Positions 1 through 8,322 of a stretch of 64,000 bases of DNA are shown here, one piece after another. The translations under genes were made by a program, and so were the position numbers. Positions within the stretch are counted from its first letter, which is position 1; each line of letters opens with the position of its first letter. The notes beneath the pieces were generated by a model. It worked only from the letters and a program-made list of their open reading frames with translations, was not told the origin of the DNA and did no database searches. The stretch comes from Anaerolineales bacterium UBA2181. GTDB lineage: Bacteria; Chloroflexota; Anaerolineae; Promineifilales; UBA4811. The stretch spans positions 62,001-126,000 of the forward strand of contig DCVT01000019.1 in NCBI GenBank assembly GCA_002328075.1, given 5' to 3'.

Positions 1-2
1 TT

Positions 3-737
3 TTGTTGGTGCTGTTGTGGTCGGATGCCGGAGAGGTCGCGTTGATCGAGCCCGGCGAGACCATACACGTGGCCACCTACAACATACACTATGGTTACGA
101 CAGCGATTGGCGGCATACCCTCGAGCAACAGGCGCAGACCATCCAGGCGGGCAACGTGGACATTGTGCTGTTGCAGGAGGTGGACGCCGGCCGGATGACC
201 AGTTACGGCGTCGACAATGCCTATTGGTTAGGCCGGCGACTGCGAATGACGGCCGTATTTGGACCGGCGATCGAGGGCCTTTCGGGAGTGGCGATACTCA
301 CGCGTCTACCGGTTATGGAGGCCGCCTGGGCACTGCTTCCCTCGCGGTTGGAGCAGACCGCGCTGGTGAGAGTTACCATTGCCTGGGATGAGGATCACCT
401 GGAGGCTCACGGCGTCTGGCTGGGTCTGGAGGAGCGGGAGCGGTTGACGCAACTGGAAGCTGCCCTGGCGGCCATCGGCGACGCCGAAGTGGCTGTTCTG
501 GGTGGCGACCTTAACAGCCTGCCGGATTCGGCGCTATATGAAAGGATGGCCTCGGCCGGCTTTGTGGAGCCGTTTGTCGATTCTGGTCGGGAAGGGTACA
601 CCGATCCGGCGGTGGCACCCGCCAAGCGCATAGATTACGTGTGGGCGCGGGGGTTGGTGCCAATAGATGGCTGGGTCTCTGCCTCCACCGCCTCTGATCA
701 CCGGATGGTGGTGGTTCGGCTATCCAAACCGGATTGA
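3..737 (+). CDS. Endonuclease/exonuclease/phosphatase family protein (5'-truncated)
   Basis: The reading frame is open to the left edge, so the N-terminus is missing and position 3 is only the first in-frame codon seen. The visible 244 residues match the EEP (DNase I-like) fold: an ATYNIHYG strand, then the LLQEVDAG segment whose Glu binds the metal, GGDLNSLPDS with the Asp-x-Asn pair, and a C-terminal SDHRMVVVRL with the catalytic Asp-His. Members hydrolyse phosphodiester or phosphate bonds with Mg2+. The substrate cannot be told from sequence. In Chloroflexota such domains are often the C-terminal part of a larger membrane protein, which would fit the hydrophobic first residues (LVLLW), but that part lies outside the window. 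It converges on the MBL gene with a 4-bp gap. Confidence 0.8.
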   Translation: MLVLLWSDAGEVALIEPGETIHVATYNIHYGYDSDWRHTLEQQAQTIQAGNVDIVLLQEVDAGRMTSYGVDNAYWLGRRLRMTAVFGPAIEGLSGVAILTRLPVMEAAWALLPSRLEQTALVRVTIAWDEDHLEAHGVWLGLEERERLTQLEAALAAIGDAEVAVLGGDLNSLPDSALYERMASAGFVEPFVDSGREGYTDPAVAPAKRIDYVWARGLVPIDGWVSASTASDHRMVVVRLSKPD

Positions 738-741
738 TGCC

Positions 742-1368
742 TTAGCGCAGGAAGGGGTTGTAGCGGCGCTCGTCGCCGACGGTGGTGCTGGGTCCGTGAC
801 CGGGGTAGAGCGTCGTTTCGTCCGGCAGTAAAAGCAGCCGGTCGCGAATGCTGCGCATGAGCTGCGGGTAGTTGCCGCCCGGCAGGTCGGTCCGGCCGAT
901 TCCGCCACTAAAAAGAACATCGCCGTCAAAAGCGGATTGGCTTTCCGCGTGGTAAAAGGAGACGTGGCCCGGGGCATGCCCAGGCGTGTCCAGGACCTGA
1001 ATCTGCAGCGTGCCAATGGTGACCGTCTGGCCATCAGCCAGATACGCGTCCGGTTCGGGCGCAGCCGGCAGCTTGAGCCCCCACCATTCGGCTTCCAGGT
1101 GTGCCCTCGCCAGCGAGGGTGCCGCATCCGGATGGACCAGCAACTGGGCGGCGGACAAGGCGCTTAGCTCTGCGGCGCCACCCACATGGTCAAAATGGGC
1201 ATGCGTCAGCAGCATGTGCGTCAGGGTGAGTCCGGCATCCTGCGCTGCCTGAAAGATGTCCGCGCCTGACCAGCCAGGGTCAATGGCGGCCGCTTGGCCG
1301 GTTGCGGGGCATCCGATCAAGTAGCAATTGGTCTGCAACGGTCCGACGGGGAGGGTGAGGATCCGCAA
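742..1368 (-). CDS. MBL-fold metallo-hydrolase (glyoxalase II-like)
   Basis: A 208-residue metallo-beta-lactamase-fold protein. The dinuclear-metal motif T-H-A-H-F-D-H-V-G-G spans about residues 55-64 (His56, His58, Asp60, His61). Further ligands are in GHAPGHVSFYH near 130, FDGDVLFSGGIGRTD near 150, and LYPGHGPST near the end. The arrangement is that of the short YcbL/hydroxyacylglutathione-hydrolase-like group, which lacks the glutathione-binding C-terminal domain of true GloB, so a thioester hydrolase role is likely but the substrate is unknown. It lies 5 bp downstream of the unknown gene ending at 1374, on the same strand, and is probably cotranscribed with it. Confidence 0.85.
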   Translation of the reverse strand: MRILTLPVGPLQTNCYLIGCPATGQAAAIDPGWSGADIFQAAQDAGLTLTHMLLTHAHFDHVGGAAELSALSAAQLLVHPDAAPSLARAHLEAEWWGLKLPAAPEPDAYLADGQTVTIGTLQIQVLDTPGHAPGHVSFYHAESQSAFDGDVLFSGGIGRTDLPGGNYPQLMRSIRDRLLLLPDETTLYPGHGPSTTVGDERRYNPFLR

Positions 1369-1373
1369 CGGAC

Positions 1374-1931
1374 TCAGACCTCCTGCCGAATGGCATCCGC
1401 CACCACCGTTGGCGTAAGGAGCACATCGTCCGAGTCAATCCGCCGGCAAGCCTGTAGTACGCGCCGCAGCGTGGCGTCGCGCCGGTCGCTGTGACGGTGG
1501 ACGGCGTCTACAAACTGCCGTCCGGACATGCGCTGCGGGTTCAGCCCTTCCCCTTCGGCGCGGTTCCAATTGGATTCCAGCAATTCATCGAGCTGTTGTG
1601 CGATGCTGCGGCGTGCGGGACGGGCGGTTTCCTCCTCGGCGATCTCGGCCCGCGTAGTCTTGGGGTCCGACGGCTCGGCTGCGTCCGCGCCGATCGTGCG
1701 GGCCGGACCGGAGCGCCTGGTCTCACGGCGATGGTTCTTGGCCAGTTCGCTTTTCACGGCGATGGTCACCTTGTCGATGTCGAGGGCTCGGGGGTTGACC
1801 TTTCTCAGTGCCCCAAGCAACACGTCATCGGAAACGTCTTCATCAATTTTTCGGCGGATGCTGCGGGAAAACTCTGAGGCCATTTTTTCCGTGCTTCGCA
1901 GGATCTTGGCGATTTCCTGTGTGGTCTCCAT
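1374..1931 (-). CDS. Hypothetical protein, helical ends with charged linker
   Basis: A 185-residue protein that I do not recognise. Residues 1-65 look helical and charged, with the segment ILRSTEKMASEFSRSIRRK. Residues about 68-110 are rich in Arg, Ala, Glu and Pro and probably disordered. Residues about 110-185 are helical again with many Arg. No signal peptide or membrane segment is visible. The coding potential is supported by a good promoter immediately upstream (1940-1967) whose predicted start point is only about 2 nt from the ATG, so the mRNA may be leaderless; no Shine-Dalgarno sequence precedes the ATG. It probably forms an operon with the MBL gene that follows 5 bp later. Confidence 0.6.
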   Translation of the reverse strand: METTQEIAKILRSTEKMASEFSRSIRRKIDEDVSDDVLLGALRKVNPRALDIDKVTIAVKSELAKNHRRETRRSGPARTIGADAAEPSDPKTTRAEIAEEETARPARRSIAQQLDELLESNWNRAEGEGLNPQRMSGRQFVDAVHRHSDRRDATLRRVLQACRRIDSDDVLLTPTVVADAIRQEV

Positions 1932-1939
1932 GGTGCTGG

Positions 1940-1967
1940 ATTGTAACAGGTCGGCGGGCGTTGTAAA
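1940..1967 (-). promoter_or_regulatory. Sigma-70-type promoter for the 1931 minus-strand gene
   Basis: Read on the minus strand, TTTACA (1967-1962), a 16-bp spacer and TACAAT (1945-1940). The predicted start is near 1933 and the ATG is at 1931, so almost no 5' UTR would exist. Confidence 0.6.
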
Positions 1968-1974
1968 GCCTGGA

Positions 1975-2002
1975 TTGCATAACCCAACCCGAATGTTATA
2001 AT
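1975..2002 (+). promoter_or_regulatory. Promoter of yebC-ruvC-ruvA
   Basis: TTGCAT (1975-1980), 16-bp spacer, perfect TATAAT (1997-2002). The start would be near 2009, giving a leader of about 38 nt with a GAGGAGA ribosome binding site before the ATG at 2047. It stands back to back with the minus-strand promoter at 1940-1967, 7 bp apart. Confidence 0.75.
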
Positions 2003-2046
2003 GGGAATGTTGCGCTCAAGGAACGGTGCGTGCGAGGAGAAAAGAG

Positions 2047-2805
2047 ATGTCAGGTCACTCCAAATGGTCGACCATCAAGCACAAAAAGGCGGCCGCCGAT
2101 GCTAAAAGGGGACAGGCATTCACTCGCCTGGCGCGGGAGATTGAGATTGCCGCGCGCCATGGCGGTGACCCCGAGATGAATTTCCGTCTGCGACTGATCA
2201 TGGACAAGGCGCGCGCGGCCAACATGCCGAAGGAGAACGTTGAGCGGGCCATCAAGCGAGGCACCGGCGAACTCAAGGGGGAGGAACTGACGGAGGTGCT
2301 CTATGAGGGTTATGGACCGCACGGTATCGCGATTTTGGTGTCGGTGGTGACAGACAATCGAAACCGGAGCGTCTCCGACGTTCGCCGGGTCTTTAGCAAG
2401 TTGGGTGGCACCATGGCCGAGCCGGGGGCAGTGTCCTGGCAGTTCGCGCGCAAGGGGTACGTGGCGCTGCCGGCGGCCGATCAGGACCCGGACGAGATAT
2501 TCGAGACGGCGTTGGAGGCGGACGCGGAAGACGTGATCGTCGGCGAAGACCTGATCGAAGTGTATGCATCGGTGGAGAGCTTTCAGCAGGTTCAGGAGGC
2601 GTTCGCGGCGAGGGATTTCCAGGTGGAGTCGGCCGAAATCACGTACGTGCCGAATTCGCCGGTTGCGTTGGATCAAAAGGACGCGCTCAAGATCATGAAC
2701 CTGGTGGATGCACTGGAGGAGCTGGATGATGTCCAGCAGGTATTCTCGACGCTGGACATGACCGACGAACTGATGGCGGCGTATGAAGCAGCGCAGGAGA
2801 GCTAG
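2047..2805 (+). CDS. yebC: YebC/PmpR family protein
   Basis: A 252-residue member of the YebC/PmpR (TACO1) family, long annotated as a transcription regulator and now also linked to relief of ribosome stalling. The start at 2047 is chosen because the family begins MSGHSKWSTIKHKK, present here, and because GAGGAGA lies just upstream; an upstream in-frame start at 2026 would add seven unrelated residues. The KRGQAFTRLAREIEIAAR and NMPKENVERAIKRGTG segments are characteristic, and the length is normal. The stop TAG shares its last base with the GTG of ruvC, so yebC-ruvC-ruvA is a translationally coupled operon, as in many bacteria. Confidence 0.97.
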   Translation: MSGHSKWSTIKHKKAAADAKRGQAFTRLAREIEIAARHGGDPEMNFRLRLIMDKARAANMPKENVERAIKRGTGELKGEELTEVLYEGYGPHGIAILVSVVTDNRNRSVSDVRRVFSKLGGTMAEPGAVSWQFARKGYVALPAADQDPDEIFETALEADAEDVIVGEDLIEVYASVESFQQVQEAFAARDFQVESAEITYVPNSPVALDQKDALKIMNLVDALEELDDVQQVFSTLDMTDELMAAYEAAQES

Positions 2806-3299
2806 TGGTCGTATTGGGGGTGGATCCAGGGACGGCCATCACCGGTTATGGGGTGGTCGCTGAGGAGGAGGGGAATCTGAGGATGGTCGCGGCCGGGGTC
2901 GTGACCACTCCGGCCGGACAGCTGCTGGAGTGCCGGCTGCAGGCGATATACCGTGGTTTGCGGGCCGTCGCAGCCGAGTACCATCCGGTTTCGGCAGCAG
3001 TGGAAAAGCTGTTCTTTTCCAGGAATGTGCGCACTGCGATGAGCGTAGGGCATGCGCGAGGCGTATCCTTATTGGCGTTGGCCGACGCGGGAGTCCCGCT
3101 GAGCGAATACTCGCCGTCCGAGATCAAACAGGCGGTGGCGGGATATGGCGGCGCCGACAAGCAGCAGGTGCAGCAGATGGTCAAGACGTTGCTGGGATTG
3201 ACCGAGGTCCCACAGCCGGATGATTGTGCGGATGCGTTGGCGGTGGCGATATGCCACCTGCATTGGGCCCGCTGGCACACCATAGTCGACCAAGCATGA
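2805..3299 (+). CDS. ruvC: Holliday junction endodeoxyribonuclease RuvC
   Basis: A 164-residue RuvC resolvase, which cuts Holliday junctions symmetrically as a dimer together with RuvAB. The RNase H-like fold is shown by V-L-G-V-D7-P-G with the first catalytic Asp, AVEKLFFSRN with the catalytic Glu, and a C-terminal DDCADALAVAICH carrying the last two acidic residues. Translation starts at GTG, which shares a base with the yebC stop. The gene ends in TGA overlapping the ATG of ruvA (ATGA, 3296-3299), so the two are coupled. Confidence 0.97.
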   Translation: MVVLGVDPGTAITGYGVVAEEEGNLRMVAAGVVTTPAGQLLECRLQAIYRGLRAVAAEYHPVSAAVEKLFFSRNVRTAMSVGHARGVSLLALADAGVPLSEYSPSEIKQAVAGYGGADKQQVQQMVKTLLGLTEVPQPDDCADALAVAICHLHWARWHTIVDQA

Positions 3300-3877
3300 T
3301 CGCTTCTATCAGCGGAGTGGTGCAGGACTGGACAACGGATTCGCTGACCGTCCTGGTGGGCGGCATCGGGCTGCGAGTATGGGTTCCGTCGTCGGTGGTG
3401 GAATCGGCCGGCAGCGTGGGCCGGACGGTCACGCTCCACACGCATCTCCATTGGCGCGAGAACGAGATTTCGCTTTACGGCTTGAACACGGCCGACGAAC
3501 TGGCGTTGTTTGAGCTTTTGTTGGGGACCTCGGGTATTGGGCCGCGTCTGGCCCTGGCCATCCTTTCCACACTGAGCCCCGACCTGCTCCGGTCGGCGGT
3601 GTTGCACGAAGAGCCGGGGGTGTTACAGCGTGTGCCGGGCATTGGCAAGAAGACGGCCGAACGGATCCTGTTTCACCTTCGGGATCGACTTGAGCTGGAT
3701 CGGATGGCGGTCGTATCTGGTCCGCTGGACACCGTGGACGCGGATGTAGTTGCCGCCCTGACCACGCTGGGGTATAGCGCGGTGGAAGCGCATACGGCAC
3801 TACAGAGGCTGCCACGGGACCCCGAGCTGTCGCTGGAGGACCGAATCCGGCTGGCCCTCGTTTCGCTGAGCAGATAG
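3296..3877 (+). CDS. ruvA: Holliday junction branch migration protein RuvA
   Basis: A 193-residue RuvA, the tetrameric junction-binding subunit of the RuvAB motor. The start at 3296 is chosen because the family begins M-I-A-S-I-S-G and because it overlaps the ruvC stop as ATGA; an earlier in-frame GTG at 3224 would lie inside ruvC. Domain I is an OB fold (residues 1-65). Domain II carries two helix-hairpin-helix motifs, around GIGPRLALAILS and VPGIGKKTAERIL. Domain III (about 145-193) is the short C-terminal helix bundle that contacts RuvB. No ruvB follows: the next gene is convergent after 14 bp, so ruvB must be elsewhere. Confidence 0.96.
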   Translation: MIASISGVVQDWTTDSLTVLVGGIGLRVWVPSSVVESAGSVGRTVTLHTHLHWRENEISLYGLNTADELALFELLLGTSGIGPRLALAILSTLSPDLLRSAVLHEEPGVLQRVPGIGKKTAERILFHLRDRLELDRMAVVSGPLDTVDADVVAALTTLGYSAVEAHTALQRLPRDPELSLEDRIRLALVSLSR

Positions 3878-3891
3878 CGGCGGGCGGGCAA

Positions 3892-5550
3892 TCACCCCGG
3901 GGGCGGGGTCCAGGCGGGGGTGGGGGTCACTGTTGGCGCCCCCAATGCTCCTTGAACCTTGTGGACGCAGGGTTCGTAGTTATAACCCAAGATCACTCGA
4001 TAGTCCACCGGGCTGGCCGGGTCGGGCTGGTGCAGAATCTGGGATTCATAAATGCCAAACAGCTTGGCCATGATCCAGGTGCTGGCACCCTTGAAATTGG
4101 CGCCATAGAACACGACCTGCGTCTGGGTATAGTCATTGCGGTCGGCGGCGCCCAGGATGGGCACCAGGCCTTCCCAGGCCAGGTTGTCGCTGGCCAGCAG
4201 ATTCAGGTCCGGCCGGTTGGTTCCATTCCATATCTCCACCACCGGTGGATCCTGGAACGCGCGGTTCTGCGCGGGCGGCTGCAGCACGTCATCGAGAATC
4301 CTGAGCAGGTTGTCGTACTGCGGCAACAGGGTGTACAGGTTCTGGTCCGGTGTTTCCCAAACCACCAGGGCATCGCCGCCGAGAAAACGGCTCTTGACCT
4401 GGTTCAACTGGATCTTGGGAGCCATCGCGGCCAGTTGGAGGATCTCGCCCAGGCCCAGATCGGTGGATACCGTCTGGGAAAGGTCAGACCACAACTGCGG
4501 CACCTGGGGGATGATGTTCAGCTGCAGCCCTCGGGTCAGCATGGCGCGCAGTACCTGTTGTTGCCGACGGTTTCTGTCCCAGTCGCTGGACCGCTTGCGT
4601 TGCCGGACGTACCAGAGCGCCAGATCGCCGTCCATATGGTGGACGCGTTGATCGAGCTCGTGGATGTACCAGTTTTCCTCATCTTCGGGCTCCAACTCGG
4701 GGGAGATCAGTTTCCACTCCTTGACCGCGCAGGTAACGGGAACATCCAACCCGCCCAACGTATCCACAATCCGGACAAAGCCGTCAAAACCCACGCGCGC
4801 GTAATAGTGAACCGGGATGCCCAGGTTGTACAGGATGGTCTGTTGGAGAAGCCCGGGTCCACCGCCAGGGTAATCGATGGCCTCACCGTACGCATCCACC
4901 GTGTTGATCTTGTTCATCTTCCACTCGGGCACGTACACATAGAGGTCGCGTGGAATCGACAGCATCGCGACCGACGGCCCGTCAGGGTTGATGGACACCA
5001 GGATCATCACGTCTGTGAGCCAGCTTCTGGTGTTCGGCCTTTGGTCGCTGCCCAGCAGCAGTATGTTGATGATGCGGTCTGGAACCTCGACTGTGGGCAC
5101 GGCCGAGGGGATGGCGGTTACCGGAGTGACATCCGGTGTGATGGTGATGGTCGCGGCGGTTGGGTTGGCTGCCCAGTGAGCCGGCGGACTGGGGCTGGGC
5201 GTCAAGGTGGACGAAGGGGTCGGGCTGGGGAGGGCGGTGGTCCGGGGTAGCGTTGAGGTGGGGGTGTTGGGTATGGGCGATGCCGTCCATGTGTTGGGGT
5301 ACGGCGCCGATAGTTGGGTTCCGGTGGTCCGGGACGTAGCAGTGGACGAGGGGGTGGGCGACGAAGGCAGCAAGGTCGGATCCGCCGCACCGGGAGTGGG
5401 CAACGGACGGGCCGGCTCCGGGTTGAAGTACAGCCGCCATATCAGCACCAGCAGCAAGATCGCGGCACAGGCCAGCGCGGCGAGCCGTAGCACCAGCGTC
5501 CACCCCGGATGTTTATGAGATTGCTGGTCTCGAGACACCGTTGCCCTCAC
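3892..5550 (-). CDS. LCP (LytR-CpsA-Psr) family cell-envelope protein
   Basis: A 552-residue membrane-anchored LCP protein. Residues about 17-42 form one membrane segment. Residues about 45-145 are an extracellular Pro/Thr/Ser-rich linker. The LCP catalytic domain runs from about 165 to 390 (IINILLLGSDQRPN, then VAMLSIPRDLYVYVPEWK and a VGFDGFVRIVDTLGG segment). A LytR_C-type domain follows (about 435-535: VVEIWNGTNRPDLN). The family transfers undecaprenyl-linked glycans to cell-wall or surface acceptors. In a Chloroflexota cell lacking typical wall teichoic acid the acceptor is uncertain. It lies 31 bp downstream of serS on the same strand and has no clear promoter of its own, so readthrough is likely. 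Confidence 0.9.
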   Translation of the reverse strand: MRATVSRDQQSHKHPGWTLVLRLAALACAAILLLVLIWRLYFNPEPARPLPTPGAADPTLLPSSPTPSSTATSRTTGTQLSAPYPNTWTASPIPNTPTSTLPRTTALPSPTPSSTLTPSPSPPAHWAANPTAATITITPDVTPVTAIPSAVPTVEVPDRIINILLLGSDQRPNTRSWLTDVMILVSINPDGPSVAMLSIPRDLYVYVPEWKMNKINTVDAYGEAIDYPGGGPGLLQQTILYNLGIPVHYYARVGFDGFVRIVDTLGGLDVPVTCAVKEWKLISPELEPEDEENWYIHELDQRVHHMDGDLALWYVRQRKRSSDWDRNRRQQQVLRAMLTRGLQLNIIPQVPQLWSDLSQTVSTDLGLGEILQLAAMAPKIQLNQVKSRFLGGDALVVWETPDQNLYTLLPQYDNLLRILDDVLQPPAQNRAFQDPPVVEIWNGTNRPDLNLLASDNLAWEGLVPILGAADRNDYTQTQVVFYGANFKGASTWIMAKLFGIYESQILHQPDPASPVDYRVILGYNYEPCVHKVQGALGAPTVTPTPAWTPPPG

Positions 5551-5581
5551 GCCATCACGGCGTGGGCGCGCCGCCTGACTG

Positions 5582-6859
5582 CTACGAGGCGTGGCAGATG
5601 CGGTCGACGCCCCCCATAAACGGTTGGAGAACGGACGGCACAGCGACTGTACCGTCCGCCTGCTGATAGGTTTCCAGAACGGCGACCATCACGCGCGGCA
5701 ACGCCAGGCCGGAGCCGTTGAGGGTGTGGACGAATTCGGGTTTGGCCCCTTTGGCGCGGCGGAACCGTACGTTGGCGCGCCGGGCCTGGAAAGCCTCGCA
5801 GTTGCTGATGGAGCTGACCTCCAGCCATTCGCCGCAACCAGGCGCCCACATTTCGAGGTCGTATTTCTTGGCGGCCTGAAAGCCGAGATCGCCGGTGCAC
5901 ATCTGCACCAGACGGAAGGGGATTTCCAGAGCGCGACAGACATCGGCCGCGTCTTCAACCATCTCCTCAAGCGCGTCATAGCTGGTTTCCGGCGTGGTCA
6001 GCCGGTACATCTCAACCTTGTCAAACTGGTGACCGCGCTTGATGCCCCGGACGTCGCGGCCGGCGCTCATCTTTTCCCGGCGGAAACAGGGGGTGTAGGA
6101 GACGTATTTGGCAGGAAGTTGCTCGACGGTCAGGATCTCGTCCCGGTGTATGTTGGTCAAGGCGATCTCGGCCGTCCCCAACCACCAATAGTCCTCTTCT
6201 GCATCGTGATAGATGTTGTCTGCGAATTTGGGTAACTGCCCGGCACCGACCATCATCTCCCGCCGGACCATGAATGGCGGGTAGATCTCGGTATAGTTGT
6301 GTTGGCTGACGTGCAGGTCCAGCATCCACTGAATGAGTGCGCGCTGCAGCCGGCTGCCGGCCCCTTTCAGAAGATAGAATCGGGTGCCGCTCAGTTTCAC
6401 ACCGCGCTCAAAGTCAATGATGCCCAACCTGGGGCCCAGGTCCCAGTGCGGGATGGGCGTGAAATCAAAAATCGGCAGGATGCCCTCCTGGCGAAGCACC
6501 ACGTTTTCCAGGTCCGACGTGCCCACCGGCACGCTGGGATGGGGTAGATTCGGCATCCAGAGCATGGACTCCCGCAGTCCCTGATCGATTTGGCGAAGTT
6601 GTTCGTCCAGGATCTGGATATGTGCTGCAACCGCTCGCATCTCTTCGATGCGGGTCTGCCGCTCGGCCGCAGACTGCGTGTGGCCGATGCTCTTGCTCAC
6701 CACGTTGCGGCGGTGCTTGTCCTCCTCCACCTGTTGCAGCAACTGGCGCCGCCGGGTGTCCAGGGCGAGGATCTGCTCCACGGGGGCTTCGGTATGGAGC
6801 TTGCTTATCTGAGCCTTCACCCAGGCCGGTTGTTCGCGGATGAGGTTGATGTCGATCAT
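5582..6859 (-). CDS. serS: Seryl-tRNA synthetase
   Basis: A 425-residue class II seryl-tRNA synthetase that charges tRNA-Ser. Residues 1-105 form the helical hairpin that grips the long variable arm of tRNA-Ser. The catalytic core follows, with motif 2 in SYTPCFRREKMSAGRD and motif 3 in LNGSGLALPRVMVAVLE. The start at 6859 is chosen because the family begins M-I-D-I-N-L-I-R-E and because a consensus promoter (6894-6922) places the transcript start near 6887, ruling out the in-frame ATGs at 6895 and 6922. Length is normal. Confidence 0.97.
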   Translation of the reverse strand: MIDINLIREQPAWVKAQISKLHTEAPVEQILALDTRRRQLLQQVEEDKHRRNVVSKSIGHTQSAAERQTRIEEMRAVAAHIQILDEQLRQIDQGLRESMLWMPNLPHPSVPVGTSDLENVVLRQEGILPIFDFTPIPHWDLGPRLGIIDFERGVKLSGTRFYLLKGAGSRLQRALIQWMLDLHVSQHNYTEIYPPFMVRREMMVGAGQLPKFADNIYHDAEEDYWWLGTAEIALTNIHRDEILTVEQLPAKYVSYTPCFRREKMSAGRDVRGIKRGHQFDKVEMYRLTTPETSYDALEEMVEDAADVCRALEIPFRLVQMCTGDLGFQAAKKYDLEMWAPGCGEWLEVSSISNCEAFQARRANVRFRRAKGAKPEFVHTLNGSGLALPRVMVAVLETYQQADGTVAVPSVLQPFMGGVDRICHAS

Positions 6860-6893
6860 GTTGCGATCCGTGAGTGTTATGGCGACCTGGGCC

Positions 6894-6922
6894 ATGGTAA
6901 CGTACCGGTAGGGTTCTGTCAA
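6894..6922 (-). promoter_or_regulatory. Promoter of serS
   Basis: On the minus strand, a perfect TTGACA (6922-6917), 17-bp spacer and TACCAT (6899-6894). The start would be near 6887, about 28 nt before the serS ATG. It overlaps upstream in-frame ATG codons, which therefore cannot be the start. Confidence 0.65.
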
Positions 6923-7095
6923 GAGTGAGCGGTGGGGGCCTTAACCTGCCTGTTTGGCCTGGCGGGCCCGTTTGCCGGCTGCGGCATGCTTTGGTGACAT
7001 ACTGCGTGTCAGCCAACGACTTTTGCCACTTTTAGGCGGCGGCGGGCCTGTTAACATGACAAGTCAGGTGCTATTGATCTGCGTCTGGCGGTCCG

Positions 7096-8310
7096 ATGGT
7101 AGACTGGCTTGGCCTTTACTCTCAACGCGTTTCTTCTGTTCGAAGCTCAGCACTGCGCGACATGCTTCGGCTAACTCAGGAGGCAGACGTCATCTGCTTT
7201 TCCGGCGGGTTGCCTGCTCCGGAGCTGTTCCCCATTGATCGGTTCCGGGAGGCCTGCGACCTGGTGCTGACCGTGAACGGCCGGCAGGCGCTGCAATACA
7301 GCCCGACCGAAGGGTACGCTCCGTTGCGGCGGTTGGTTGCCCAAATGTTGCAGCCGTATGGTCTGCGGGCGCAGGAAAGCAACGTGCTCATCACCACGGG
7401 GTCGCAACAAGCCACGGACCTGATCGGTCGGTTGTTGCTGGATTCGGGCGACCGCATCGTCGTCGAGTCGCCAACCTACCTGGGAGCGCTTCAATCGTTC
7501 GACATCCGGCAGCCGCGGTACACGGTGGTCGCCAGCGATGAGGACGGGATGTTGGTGGACGAACTGGCGCCGCTATTTCGGATGCGGCCCAAATTCGTGT
7601 ATGTCCTGCCGAATTACCAGAATCCAACTGGGTTCACGCTGTCCATGGAGCGCCGGCGCACCCTGGTCGCGCTGGCGCAAGAGTGGGGAGTGCCGGTGCT
7701 GGAGGATGACCCGTACAGCCAACTGCGCTACGAGGGCGAGTTGATACCGCCGGTGATTGCGCTGGATGCCGCCGGCGGCAACGGCGGATACTGCGGCAGC
7801 GTGGTGTACCACAGCACGTTCTCCAAAGTGCTGGCGCCCGGCCTGCGCGTTGGGTGGGTGGTGGCTCCGGCCGAAGTGATCCAGCAGTTGGTGGACCTAA
7901 AGCAGGGCGCAGACCTGCACACCAGCACGCTCTCGCAGATGGTGGCGTTTGAGGTGGCCAGGGACGGCTTTCTCGACGAACATGTGGGGCGCCTGCGCGA
8001 AATCTATGGCCATCGGCGAGACGTCATGTTGCAGACGATGGAGGCGCATTTTCCCGAGGAAGTGACGTGGACGCGGCCGAAGGGAGGATTGTTCCTCTTT
8101 GTGACGCTGCCGGACCACGTCAGGGCCAAGGAAGTGCTGGTTGAGTCGTTGCGCAGGATGGTGGCTTTTGTTCCCGGGGAGGCGTTTTTCCCAGCTGGCG
8201 GAGGCGAGAACACATTCCGACTGAACTTTTCCAACGCCAAGCCGGACCGAATTGAGGAAGGTATCCGGCGTTTGGGGGCAATTCTGAAGGCCTTTTGTGT
8301 CCATAACTAG
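7096..8310 (+). CDS. PLP-dependent aminotransferase, LysN/2-aminoadipate type
   Basis: A 404-residue fold-type I aminotransferase. The N-terminus aligns end to end with LysN-type enzymes, with CFSGGLPAPELFP around residues 33-45, which supports the start at 7096 despite no clear ribosome binding site. The family motifs PNYQNPTGFTLS (about residue 172) and YHSTFSKVLAPGLRVGW, containing the PLP-binding Lys, are intact, as is FRLNFSNAK near the C-terminus with the substrate-carboxylate Arg. LysN enzymes transfer the amino group between alpha-aminoadipate or branched/aromatic amino acids and 2-oxoglutarate, and homologues are broad in substrate. It is followed after 12 bp by an alanine-dehydrogenase-like gene and then a CoA-transferase, suggesting amino-acid catabolism rather than biosynthesis. 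Confidence 0.88.
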   Translation: MVDWLGLYSQRVSSVRSSALRDMLRLTQEADVICFSGGLPAPELFPIDRFREACDLVLTVNGRQALQYSPTEGYAPLRRLVAQMLQPYGLRAQESNVLITTGSQQATDLIGRLLLDSGDRIVVESPTYLGALQSFDIRQPRYTVVASDEDGMLVDELAPLFRMRPKFVYVLPNYQNPTGFTLSMERRRTLVALAQEWGVPVLEDDPYSQLRYEGELIPPVIALDAAGGNGGYCGSVVYHSTFSKVLAPGLRVGWVVAPAEVIQQLVDLKQGADLHTSTLSQMVAFEVARDGFLDEHVGRLREIYGHRRDVMLQTMEAHFPEEVTWTRPKGGLFLFVTLPDHVRAKEVLVESLRRMVAFVPGEAFFPAGGGENTFRLNFSNAKPDRIEEGIRRLGAILKAFCVHN

Positions 8311-8322
8311 GAGTGATGCATC

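Noticed and set aside
7100..7105. TAGACT as a -10 for the aminotransferase gene
   Set aside because: It lies inside the first codons and has no -35 at a proper distance (20-bp spacer from TTGATC).
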